A DNA stretch of 5,314 nucleotides, from NCBI GenBank assembly GCA_027047735.1, contig JALTUD010000400.1:1-5314 (forward strand), read 5' to 3'. How positions within the stretch are numbered: the first letter of the stretch is position 1; each line of letters starts with the position of its first letter. The notes below the pieces were generated by a model. That model searched no databases and was not told the DNA's origin. It saw only the letters and a program-made list of their open reading frames with translations. This DNA is from Flavobacteriales bacterium (lineage in GTDB: Bacteria; Bacteroidota; Bacteroidia; Flavobacteriales_D; Parvicellaceae). Below, piece by piece: positions 1-5,314 of the stretch. Position numbers and translations under genes: made by a program.

Positions 1-30
1 CGTTAGTGATAGAACGGCGTGTTTGAACTC

Positions 31-63
31 CTTTTGGTTTGTTGCATATATGCAAACCAAAAG
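31..63. repeat. Hairpin 2 of the upstream repeat copy
   Basis: CTTTTGGTTTG (31-41) pairs perfectly with CAAACCAAAAG (53-63), giving 11 bp. The middle is itself palindromic (TTGCATATATGCAA, 42-55), so an alternative centred fold is possible. The CTTTTG/CAAAAG base of the stem is shared with the downstream copy; the rest of the stem is not. Confidence 0.8.
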
Positions 64-83
64 AGTGAGTAGTGATAGCCCGA

Positions 84-141
84 CCCTCATTTTCTAAAAC
101 AACGTTTCGCCTTAGCGATATGTTGTTTTTGTAAATGAGGG
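84..141. repeat. Hairpin 1 of the upstream repeat copy
   Basis: CCCTCATTT (84-92) pairs with AAATGAGGG (133-141). After a 3x3 internal loop, AAAACAAC (96-103) pairs with GTTGTTTT (122-129). A terminal TCGC/GCGA stem (107-110 and 115-118) closes a CTTA loop. The paired CCC/GGG base is the part kept in both copies. No T-run follows on either side, so it is not a textbook intrinsic terminator. Confidence 0.75.
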
Positions 142-177
142 GAACGCCCAAATAATAATATAGAAAAACAGAATAAG

Positions 178-1173
178 ATGAAATTAAAGACTTTAGGAGA
201 ATTTATCATTGACAGACAACAGGATTTTCCCGGTTCAAGTGGTGATTTATCAAGAATTATCAGTGCGATACGTTTAGCGTCTAAGATTGTGAGTCAGCAA
301 GTGAATAAAGCCGGGCTGGCGAAGCATATTTTAGGTGGTGCAGGAACGGAAAATATTCAAGGAGAAGCTCAACAAAAGTTAGATGTTTATGCGGATGAGC
401 GGTTTATCGAAGCCTTAAATAACAGAGGGAATGTTTGCGGTATTGGATCTGAAGAAAATGACGATTATATCGAGTTGAACAAGGAGGGTAAATATATTAT
501 CCTGATGGATCCTTTAGATGGTTCTTCCAATATTGATGTAAATGTGTCGATAGGTACGATTTTTAGTGTGTATAGAAGAGTCAGCGAAGTAGGTAAGCCC
601 GTGGAATTGAGGGACTTTTTACAAGCCGGAGTAAAACAAGTGGCTGCGGGATATGTATTGTACGGTTCTTCTACAATGATGGTTTATACTACGGGAAATG
701 GGGTGAATGGGTTTACTTACGATCCCGGTATTGGTGTGTTTTTCTTATCGCACCCCGATATGAAATTTCCCGATCAAGGCAAGGTATATTCGATGAACGA
801 AGGTAATTTCAACAAAACCTCTGAGGGTGTGCGTGAATATATTCGTTATTGTCAAGAGGTTGACAAAGAAACGGGACGACCTTATACGGGGAGATATATC
901 GGTTCGTTGGTTGCGGATTTTCACCGAAATTTGATTAAGGGAGGGATTTATATGTATCCGGCTACGGATTCTTCGCCTAATGGAAAATTGAGATTATTGT
1001 ATGAGTGCAATCCTTTGGCTTTCCTCACAGAACAAGCAGGAGGTAGAGCATCGGACGGGGAAAAAAGAATTATGGAGATAGAACCAACTCACCTGCATCA
1101 AAGAGTTCCTTATTTTGTGGGGAATACGGAAATGGTTCAAAAAGTGGAAGAATTTATTAAGAACGAAAAATAA
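178..1173 (+). CDS. fbp: Fructose-1,6-bisphosphatase, class 1
   Basis: This cytoplasmic enzyme removes the 1-phosphate from fructose 1,6-bisphosphate to give fructose 6-phosphate, the committed step of gluconeogenesis. The 331-residue length fits class 1 enzymes (about 330). The metal-binding signature DPLDGSSNID is at residues 111-120 (D111, D114), preceded by SEEND with E92/E93, and E276 lies in the KLRLLYECNPLA active-site motif (270-281), which also supplies K270. ADFHRN (246-251) carries R250, the probable inter-subunit phosphate-binding arginine. PGSSGDLS (18-25) sits where the AMP-binding loop lies in allosteric homologues, so AMP inhibition is possible but inferred. The start at 178 begins the conserved N-terminal helix; the leader is A-rich with no Shine-Dalgarno, as is usual in Bacteroidota. 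No convincing promoter is visible in the 24 bases between the upstream repeat and the start, so transcription may begin inside the repeat or beyond the window. The next gene starts one base after the stop. Confidence 0.96.
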   Translation: MKLKTLGEFIIDRQQDFPGSSGDLSRIISAIRLASKIVSQQVNKAGLAKHILGGAGTENIQGEAQQKLDVYADERFIEALNNRGNVCGIGSEENDDYIELNKEGKYIILMDPLDGSSNIDVNVSIGTIFSVYRRVSEVGKPVELRDFLQAGVKQVAAGYVLYGSSTMMVYTTGNGVNGFTYDPGIGVFFLSHPDMKFPDQGKVYSMNEGNFNKTSEGVREYIRYCQEVDKETGRPYTGRYIGSLVADFHRNLIKGGIYMYPATDSSPNGKLRLLYECNPLAFLTEQAGGRASDGEKRIMEIEPTHLHQRVPYFVGNTEMVQKVEEFIKNEK

Positions 1174-1174
1174 A

Positions 1175-2491
1175 ATGAAGAAATTAATTGGAATGTTGGC
1201 AATAGGTTTTGGGATGAACGTCGTGGCTCAGAGTCCTGAAATTAAATACGAAGAGTATGATTTGCCGAATGGATTGCACGTTATTTTACACGAAGATCAT
1301 TCTACACCTATTGTAGCGGTTTCCGTTATGTATCACGTCGGATCCAAAAACGAGGATACGGCGAGAACGGGTTTTGCTCACTTTTTTGAACATCTCTTAT
1401 TTGAAGGGTCGGAAAATATAAAACGCGGAGAGTTTTTTAAATACATAGAAAATGCCGGAGGACAAAACAATGCCAATACCACCAAGGATCGTACTTTTTA
1501 TTACGAGGTATTACCGTCTAATCAGTTGGATTTAGGTTTGTGGTTAGAATCCGAAAGAATGTTACACGCTGTTATTAATGACGAAGGAATAGAAACACAG
1601 CGTGAAGTTGTAAAAGAAGAAAGGCGTTTACGTTACGATAATCGTCCGTACGGTACGTGGATGGAAGAGGTTTTTAAAAGAGCCTATAAAGTTCATCCGT
1701 ACCGATGGTCGGTAATCGGTTCGTTGGAGCATTTGAATGCAGCTCAAAAACAAGAATTTATAGATTTTTACCATAAGTTCTATGTGCCGAATAACGCGAT
1801 ACTATCTGTAGCCGGCGATTTTGATTCTAAAGAAATAAAGAAAAAAATAAAAGCTTATTTCGGAGAAATTCCAAAAGGGAAAGAAGTACCAAAAGTAACG
1901 ATTGTAGAACCTCCGTTAAACGGAGAAGTAAGAGATACGGTTTATGACAATATTCAATTACCGGCGGTAATAGAAGCTTATAGAGTTCCCGAAAAAGGAG
2001 CAAAAGATTTCTACGCGGTAGAGATGTTAAATTTATTACTATCGTCCGGAGAAAGTTCACGACTGGATAAACGTTTGGTGCAAGATGAAGAAAAAGCCTT
2101 GTATATAGGTTCTTTTGCTTTCGATACGGAACATCCGGGCTTGTCAATGATTTTTGCCATAGCAAATGGTGAAACCAAACCTGATGAATTGGAAAAAGGT
2201 ATCAATGAGGAGATTGAAAGAGTAAAAAATGAACCGATAACCGATAAGGAATATCAAAAATTACGCAATACGATAGAGAGTGATTTTATTTACAATTTCA
2301 ATTCAATGATTGGAATCGCTGAAAATCTGGCTAATTATGAAATGTATTTGGGAGATGCGAGTTTAATCAATACAGAGTTGGAACGCTATATGGCGGTTAC
2401 CAAAGAAGATATTCAAAGAGTGGCAAAAAAATATTTTGATAAAGACAACAGAGTAGTGTTGTATTACTTGCCGAAAGAAGATAAAAAATAA
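1175..2491 (+). CDS. Secreted M16B zinc metallopeptidase (catalytic subunit)
   Basis: A 438-residue M16 (pitrilysin/processing-peptidase) family protein. Residues 1-18 form a signal peptide (MKK, then a hydrophobic run to NVVA) with likely cleavage at A18/Q19, so it should act in the periplasm. The inverted zinc motif HxxEH is intact (H69, E72, H73 in HFFEHLLFEG), and E149 in REVVKEERR (143-151) lies 76 residues after H73, the spacing of the third zinc ligand in this family. The C-terminal M16 half contains SSRLDKRLVQDEEKALY (294-310), but the Arg of the Arg/Tyr pair found in the partner subunit is absent. I chose ATG 1175 because the upstream in-frame ATG at 1115 would overlap fbp and put 20 charged residues before a good signal peptide. 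The start lies one base after the fbp stop (TAAAATG), suggesting translational coupling. Its likely partner is the next gene. The substrate cannot be read from sequence. Confidence 0.92.
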   Translation: MKKLIGMLAIGFGMNVVAQSPEIKYEEYDLPNGLHVILHEDHSTPIVAVSVMYHVGSKNEDTARTGFAHFFEHLLFEGSENIKRGEFFKYIENAGGQNNANTTKDRTFYYEVLPSNQLDLGLWLESERMLHAVINDEGIETQREVVKEERRLRYDNRPYGTWMEEVFKRAYKVHPYRWSVIGSLEHLNAAQKQEFIDFYHKFYVPNNAILSVAGDFDSKEIKKKIKAYFGEIPKGKEVPKVTIVEPPLNGEVRDTVYDNIQLPAVIEAYRVPEKGAKDFYAVEMLNLLLSSGESSRLDKRLVQDEEKALYIGSFAFDTEHPGLSMIFAIANGETKPDELEKGINEEIERVKNEPITDKEYQKLRNTIESDFIYNFNSMIGIAENLANYEMYLGDASLINTELERYMAVTKEDIQRVAKKYFDKDNRVVLYYLPKEDKK

Positions 2492-2519
2492 CAAAGAAGA
2501 TATCCTAAGCAAATACAGA

Positions 2520-4619
2520 ATGAAAAGAATAAACATAAATAAATGGTACATCGGTATAGTGTTATTGACAACTGCTTGTACGTCGCAGAAAATAGACAGA
2601 ACTTCAGCACCAAAACCCGCAAAAGCGTCGCAAATAAACATTGGAGAACCCAAGGAGTTTACTTTAGATAACGGACTAAAAGTATTTTTGGTAGAAGATC
2701 ATCGTCTGCCGAAGGTGTCCTTTCAACTATCTTTTGATAACGATCCTGTTTTGGAAAAAGACAAAGTAGGATTAGGTCAGATGACCGGAGATTTGATGGT
2801 GGCAGGAACACAGAACAGAACCAAAGAAGAGATAGACAATGAGATAGATTTTATAGGAGCCAGTTTCGTGCCTTTTTCCGGAGGTATGTATATGTCTTCC
2901 TTATCCAAACACACCGATAAATTGTTGGATATAGCCGGAGATATTTTGCAACATCCGGTTTTCCCTAAAGAAGAATTAGAAAAGCAGAAAAGAAAAGCTA
3001 TTAGTTCACTTAAAACCGTATCTACCAATGCGAATGCCATAGCAAGTCGAGTAGGAGGAGTGTTGGTTTACGGGAAAAATCACCCTTACGGAGAGGTGCA
3101 AACCAAATCCGATGTAGAAAATATTACGGTTGAAGATTGTAAGCAATATTACCAAACATATTTAAGACCGAATATTTCACATTTAATAGTAGTGGGCGAC
3201 ATAACAGAGGAAGAAGCAAAAGCAAAAGCAGAAAAATATTTTGGAGGATGGGAGAAAAAACAAGTACCTACTTATACGTATCCGTTTCCCAAACAACCGG
3301 AAGAAAACAGAGTTGTTTTCGTAGAAAAACCGGGAGCCGTTCAGTCCTTAGTTCAAGTGCTTTACCCTGTTGATTATAAATTGGGACAAGAGGATGATAT
3401 AGCCGTAAAAGTGATGAGTTCGGTTTTTGGAGGAGCATTTTCAAGTTACTTAAACGCCAATCTGCGTGAGGATAAAGGATATACTTATGGAGCTAGAGGA
3501 GGAGTATATCCGGATGTTTTGGTAGGTAAATTTTCAGCCTCGGCAAGTGTTCGAAATGAAGTAACTGACAGTTCAATTGTTGAGTTTTTGAAAGAGATGC
3601 AACACATCAGAGAGGAAAAAGTAAAACAAGAAGATTTGTCCAGAATAAAGAACAAAATGAACGGAAATTTTGCTTTGTCTTTAGAAAAACCGAGAACCAT
3701 TGCACGTTTTGCCTATAACATAGCAAGATACAATCTTCCTAAAGATTATTACAAAAACTATCTAACACGATTGGAAGCCGTTACGGATGAAACAGTCCAA
3801 CAAGCTGCAAAAAAATATATTTTCCCGCAAAAAAATATCATTTTAGTAGTAGGAAATAAAGATATTTTGGAAAAATTAAAACCATTTGACAGCGATGGAA
3901 TCGTGGAAGTTTACGATTATAACGGAGAACCCAAAAAAGAACTTAAGCCCGTAACAAATGGAATGACAGCAGAAAAAGTCATCGAGCAATACCTTTTTGT
4001 CCGTACCGATTTAACTGATATGAATGCAGTAAAAGAGAAGTTTAATGCAATCAAAGACATCACCATCGAGACCGAGGCAAAGATGCAAGGGATGACGATA
4101 AAAATGATTTCAAAACAATTAGCTCCCAATCTCATTTCTACCGAAGTTTCAATGAATGGGATGACCATACAAAAGCAAGTATTTGACGGTGAAAAAGGAG
4201 TTTCTTCAGGAATGCAGGGACAGAAAGATATAGAAGGAAAAGAGTTAGAGTACCTAAAGATGGAGGCGGAGATGCACAAAGAAACCAAGTATAAAGAACT
4301 AGGTTATACACTAGAGTTATTGGGAATAGAAAATATATTGGGACAAGACGCGTATAAGGTTGAAATAACCACCCCTTTGGGTGAGAAAGAAACTCAATAT
4401 TTTTCACTAAAAGACGGACTGTTGATATACCGTATTCAAAATGTAGAAGGCGAAGATGGCAAAGTCATTACATCAACAACCGAATACAACGATTACAAGA
4501 AAGTTAACGGGATTTTGTATCCGTTCAAGCGTTCAGAACAAGCCGGACCTCAAAATATAGATTTAGAAGTAAAATCCATAAAGCACAACCAAGGCTTAAC
4601 CAAAGCCGATTTTAAATAA
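2520..4619 (+). CDS. M16B peptidase partner subunit fused to a LolA-like C-terminal domain, lipoprotein
   Basis: A 699-residue protein. The N-terminus has a hydrophobic segment ending in LLTTAC, a plausible lipobox with C20 as the lipidated residue. Residues about 43-455 are a two-lobed M16 peptidase module. Where HxxEH should be it reads GLGQMTGDLMVAGT (84-97), so the zinc ligands are lost. The Arg/Tyr pair is present in NLREDKGYTYGA (R316, Y323; seven apart, as in insulysin). Residues about 481-699 form a separate beta-rich region that resembles LolA/LppX-like lipoprotein-sorting folds (repeated TIETEAKMQGM-like strands, FDGEKG at 555-560, GIENILGQDAYKVE at 602-615, DYKKVNGILYPF at 658-669); this assignment is from recollection of the family pattern. 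The start is 28 bases after the previous stop, in the same operon. The missing zinc site and intact Arg/Tyr pair suggest it completes the active site of the preceding subunit in a heterodimer. Acidic export residues right after C20 are not evident, so a periplasm-facing location is more likely than surface display. Confidence 0.9.
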   Translation: MKRININKWYIGIVLLTTACTSQKIDRTSAPKPAKASQINIGEPKEFTLDNGLKVFLVEDHRLPKVSFQLSFDNDPVLEKDKVGLGQMTGDLMVAGTQNRTKEEIDNEIDFIGASFVPFSGGMYMSSLSKHTDKLLDIAGDILQHPVFPKEELEKQKRKAISSLKTVSTNANAIASRVGGVLVYGKNHPYGEVQTKSDVENITVEDCKQYYQTYLRPNISHLIVVGDITEEEAKAKAEKYFGGWEKKQVPTYTYPFPKQPEENRVVFVEKPGAVQSLVQVLYPVDYKLGQEDDIAVKVMSSVFGGAFSSYLNANLREDKGYTYGARGGVYPDVLVGKFSASASVRNEVTDSSIVEFLKEMQHIREEKVKQEDLSRIKNKMNGNFALSLEKPRTIARFAYNIARYNLPKDYYKNYLTRLEAVTDETVQQAAKKYIFPQKNIILVVGNKDILEKLKPFDSDGIVEVYDYNGEPKKELKPVTNGMTAEKVIEQYLFVRTDLTDMNAVKEKFNAIKDITIETEAKMQGMTIKMISKQLAPNLISTEVSMNGMTIQKQVFDGEKGVSSGMQGQKDIEGKELEYLKMEAEMHKETKYKELGYTLELLGIENILGQDAYKVEITTPLGEKETQYFSLKDGLLIYRIQNVEGEDGKVITSTTEYNDYKKVNGILYPFKRSEQAGPQNIDLEVKSIKHNQGLTKADFK

Positions 4620-4632
4620 TATTTGGGCGTTC

Positions 4633-4690
4633 CCCCATAAAAGCAAAAGGTGTATCATTCCCAAATGATACACCTTTTGCTTTTATGGGG
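4633..4690 (+). terminator. Perfect 27-bp stem-loop just after the operon (hairpin 1 of the repeat)
   Basis: Positions 4633-4659 pair without mismatch with 4664-4690 around a 4-base loop (4660-4663, CCCA). It starts 13 bases after the stop codon at 4617-4619, so a transcript of the operon would end in or run through it. There is no T-run after the stem, so classic intrinsic termination is doubtful; RNA 3'-end protection or Rho-assisted stopping is equally possible. The structure is certain, the terminator role is inferred. Confidence 0.4.
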
Positions 4691-4708
4691 TCGGGCTATC
4701 CACTATAT

Positions 4709-4740
4709 CTTTTGCCCTCCAAAAGGAGGGAGGGCAAAAG
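4709..4740. repeat. Hairpin 2 of the downstream repeat copy
   Basis: CTTTTGCCCTCC (4709-4720) pairs perfectly with GGAGGGCAAAAG (4729-4740), a 12-bp stem with an 8-base loop. CCTCC (4716-4720) can alternatively pair with GGAGG (4725-4729). Only the CTTTTG/CAAAAG base is common to the upstream copy. Confidence 0.8.
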
Positions 4741-4751
4741 GATGCCGTTCC

Positions 4752-4912
4752 TATCCCTAACGCGTGTTGAATGAAGTGCAAGAAAGTGAATTTTAGATTC
4801 TTTAGACAATGAAGAAAATATTTGCATAGCCGAGCTATGGAAATATTTTATGAAGCAGGATAAAGGAAATAAAAACACTTTATGTACTTCTATTCAGCAC
4901 GTGTTAGGGATA
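4752..4912. repeat. Long imperfect hairpin A (MITE-like), about 160 bp
   Basis: Outer arms 4752-4772 and 4892-4912 form a continuous 21-bp stem (TATCCCTAAC against GTTAGGGATA, then onward with two G-T pairs). After a single bulged base, GAAGTGCA (4773-4780) pairs with TGTACTTC (4883-4890). The core is another hairpin: AAATATTT (4816-4823) with 4841-4848 and CATAGC (4825-4830) with GCTATG (4834-4839), separated by one G-G mismatch. Between these the arms pair only loosely. No protein-coding frame in it is convincing. The core is shared with the hairpin at 4976-5130. Either a non-autonomous mobile element or a structured RNA is possible. Confidence 0.75.
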
Positions 4913-4922
4913 TGTCCCTAAC
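4903..4922. repeat. Short hairpin at the junction of two repeat units
   Basis: GTTAGGGA (4903-4910) pairs with TCCCTAAC (4915-4922) around TATG. It arises because the right arm of hairpin A abuts a new left-arm copy, so the same TCCCTAAC block occurs at 4754-4761 and 4915-4922 in direct orientation and once inverted. Confidence 0.65.
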
Positions 4923-4970
4923 GCAAGTGGAATGAGTGCAAAGAAAATAAGTTTTAGTTTTCTGAAAAAC
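4913..4970 (+). repeat. Truncated left-arm copy of the long hairpin (unit B)
   Basis: TCCCTAACGC, then AAGTGGAATGAGTGCAAAGA, closely follow the order seen at 4754 onward (TCCCTAACGC, GTGTTGAATGAAGTGCAAGA). The stretch GTTTTAGTTTTCT (4951-4963) recurs at 5014-5026 in the next unit. No matching right arm is found after it: the repeat stops near 4970 where the next hairpin begins. This looks like an arm interrupted or replaced by unit C. Confidence 0.6.
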
Positions 4971-4975
4971 ACCTA

Positions 4976-5130
4976 ATACCATTTTAATTTTGAAACGAGT
5001 CGAAAGAAAGAGGGTTTTAGTTTTCTTAGACGATGAATAAAATATTTGCATAGCCTTAGCTATGGAAATATTTTATGAAGATGGATAATAAAATCGCTTT
5101 ATTAGGCTCGTTTCAATGTTAAAATGGTAT
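4976..5130. repeat. Long imperfect hairpin C (MITE-like), about 155 bp
   Basis: ATACCATTTTAA (4976-4987) pairs perfectly with TTAAAATGGTAT (5119-5130). After a 2x2 mismatch, TTGAAACGAG (4990-4999) pairs with CTCGTTTCAA (5107-5116). The core repeats that of hairpin A: an 11-bp AT stem (5037-5047 with 5066-5076), one G-G mismatch, and CATAGC (5049-5054) with GCTATG (5059-5064) around CTTA. The outer arms differ from those of hairpin A. There is no credible ORF inside. A loose T-rich stretch follows (5133-5148), so a terminator role cannot be excluded but is weak. Confidence 0.75.
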
Positions 5131-5165
5131 AAGTTTTCAACATTTTTCAAGTTGCTTTTACTTTT

Positions 5166-5197
5166 TTTGCATTTGTTAACAAATTGATGTTAATTTG
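5166..5197 (+). promoter_or_regulatory. Candidate Bacteroidota-type promoter for the downstream secreted protein
   Basis: TTTG at 5166-5169 and TTAATTTG at 5190-5197, 20 bases apart, resemble the -33 TTTG and -7 TAnnTTTG elements used by the primary sigma factor of this phylum; the second position of the -7 box deviates. Transcription would start near 5203, about 20 bases before ATG 5224. This is a pattern match only, in AT-rich DNA where chance matches are common. Confidence 0.35.
5171..5184. promoter_or_regulatory. 14-bp perfect palindrome, possible operator
   Basis: ATTTGTTAACAAAT is a perfect palindrome lying between the two proposed promoter boxes. Its half AACAAATT (5178-5185) also has an inverted partner AATTTGTT at 5192-5199, which covers the proposed -7 box. 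The placement suits a dimeric repressor, but no regulator is identified and AT-rich sequence yields such palindromes by chance. Confidence 0.3.
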
Positions 5198-5223
5198 TTT
5201 CTACTTATAAATAATGAACTATT

Positions 5224-5314
5224 ATGATGAATAAATTGAGTCTTTTTATTACGGTATTGCTTTCTATTTTTACTGTTGGAGGAGCGTTTGCTCAAACTTG
5301 CTCTAATCCTATAG
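5224..5314 (+). CDS. Secreted protein, N-terminal fragment (runs off the window)
   Basis: Thirty codons are visible. They encode a signal peptide: MMNK, a hydrophobic stretch (residues 5-22), and GGAFA with likely cleavage at A23/Q24, followed by QTCSNPI. There are two adjacent in-frame ATGs (5224 and 5227), and either could serve; the upstream ATG at 5214 is in another frame and soon meets a stop. No Shine-Dalgarno sequence is visible. Only about seven mature residues are present, so the product cannot be named. It is separated from the peptidase operon by about 600 bases of repeats and has its own possible promoter, so it is probably a separate transcription unit. Confidence 0.7.
   Translation, partial: MMNKLSLFITVLLSIFTVGGAFAQTCSNPI

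Larger units (their letters stand above)
1..153 (-). repeat. Two-hairpin interspersed repeat, upstream copy (cut by window edge)
   Basis: This is the reverse-complement copy of the element at 4621-4764. Read on the minus strand it runs ATTTGGGCGTTCCCC (153-139), hairpin 1 (141-84), GGGTCGGGCTATC (86-74), hairpin 2 (63-31), and a tail GCCGTTCTATCACTAACG (18-1). The junction blocks match the other copy almost base for base, while the hairpin stems are entirely different in sequence. This copy has 11 nt between CAAAAGG and GCC where the other has 2 nt. AACG at 143-146 can pair with CGTT at 1-4 to close the structure. The true left end may lie outside the window. It contains no ORF of note and no transposase. 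I recall similar junction blocks in intergenic DNA of flavobacteria, but this is memory and not a search result. Confidence 0.8.
4621..4764 (+). repeat. Two-hairpin interspersed repeat, downstream copy
   Basis: Plus-strand order: ATTTGGGCGTTCCCC (4621-4635), hairpin 1 (4633-4690), GGGTCGGGCTATC (4688-4700), a short junction, hairpin 2 (4709-4740), then GCCGTTCCTATCCCTAACG (4744-4762). GCGTT (4627-4631) is complementary to AACGC (4759-4763), so the ends can pair and close a multibranch fold. GGC and ATCC (4694-4696, 4698-4701) can also pair with GGAT and GCC (4740-4746) around one bulged T, extending hairpin 2 at the cost of its last pair. It begins one base after the stop codon of the preceding lipoprotein gene. 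It is the inverted counterpart of the copy at 1-153. Its 3' tail is shared with the left arm of the long hairpin at 4752-4912, so the exact right boundary is uncertain. Confidence 0.85.

Noticed and set aside
154..177. A promoter directly in front of fbp.
   Set aside because: The 24 A-rich bases hold no TTTG-type box; TATGTTG at 119-125 inside the repeat is a poor match and was not called.
1115..1174. An upstream in-frame ATG at 1115 that would lengthen the first peptidase by 20 residues.
   Set aside because: It lies inside the 3' end of fbp, encodes a Trp/Lys-rich stretch (WGIRKWFKKWKN) unlike a secretion signal, and would bury the clear signal peptide that starts at 1175.
1827..2653. Overlapping minus-strand ORFs of 64-112 codons opposite the peptidase genes.
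   Set aside because: They lie opposite well-conserved M16 coding sequence, have low-complexity Leu/Phe/Ser-rich products, and show no family motifs; they are antisense shadows.
3917..4407. Minus-strand ORFs of 123 and 89 codons opposite the LolA-like tail.
   Set aside because: Cys/Ser/Phe-rich translations without recognisable motifs, overlapping each other and a real gene.
4696..4878. A 60-codon minus-strand ORF in the repeat region.
   Set aside because: It runs across the hairpin arms of two different repeats and reflects the repeat sequence rather than a gene.
4620..5223. CRISPR array or insertion sequence.
   Set aside because: The repeats are few, unequal in spacing and arranged as inverted arms rather than regular direct repeats, and there is no transposase or cas gene in the window.
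4700..5223. tRNA or other standard RNA gene.
   Set aside because: No cloverleaf, TTCGA arm or CCA-type end was seen; the strong structures are simple long hairpins.

Overview
The window looks like a piece of chromosome from a low-GC member of the Bacteroidota, most likely class Flavobacteriia. The signs are A-rich start regions with no Shine-Dalgarno sequence, a possible TTTG/TTTG-type promoter, a two-gene M16B peptidase set whose second member carries a LolA-like tail, and intergenic repeats of a kind I associate with flavobacteria from memory. The genus cannot be settled from the sequence alone.

Layout: positions 1-153 hold an interspersed repeat made of two hairpins, lying on the minus strand and cut by the window edge. 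Three plus-strand genes follow as a tight unit. They are class 1 fructose-1,6-bisphosphatase (fbp, 178-1173), a secreted M16B zinc peptidase with an intact HxxEH site (1175-2491), and a 699-residue lipoprotein (2520-4619) that joins an M16B subunit lacking the zinc site to a LolA-like C-terminal domain. One base after the last stop codon a second copy of the two-hairpin repeat starts in the opposite orientation (4621 to about 4764), so the operon is bracketed by inverted copies.

From about 4620 to 5223 (roughly 600 bases) there is no convincing gene. The stretch is filled with nested inverted repeats: a long hairpin at 4752-4912, a truncated copy of its left arm at 4913-4970, and a second long hairpin at 4976-5130 with the same core. 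A putative promoter with a 14-bp perfect palindrome (5171-5184) then precedes the first 30 codons of a secreted protein that runs off the window.

Working together: the two peptidase genes look like complementary halves of one periplasmic or outer-membrane M16B heterodimer, one giving the zinc site and the other the Arg/Tyr pair. The fbp gene is a cytoplasmic gluconeogenic enzyme; its link to the peptidases appears to be co-transcription rather than a shared pathway. The least explained part of the window is the repeat-rich DNA around the operon.
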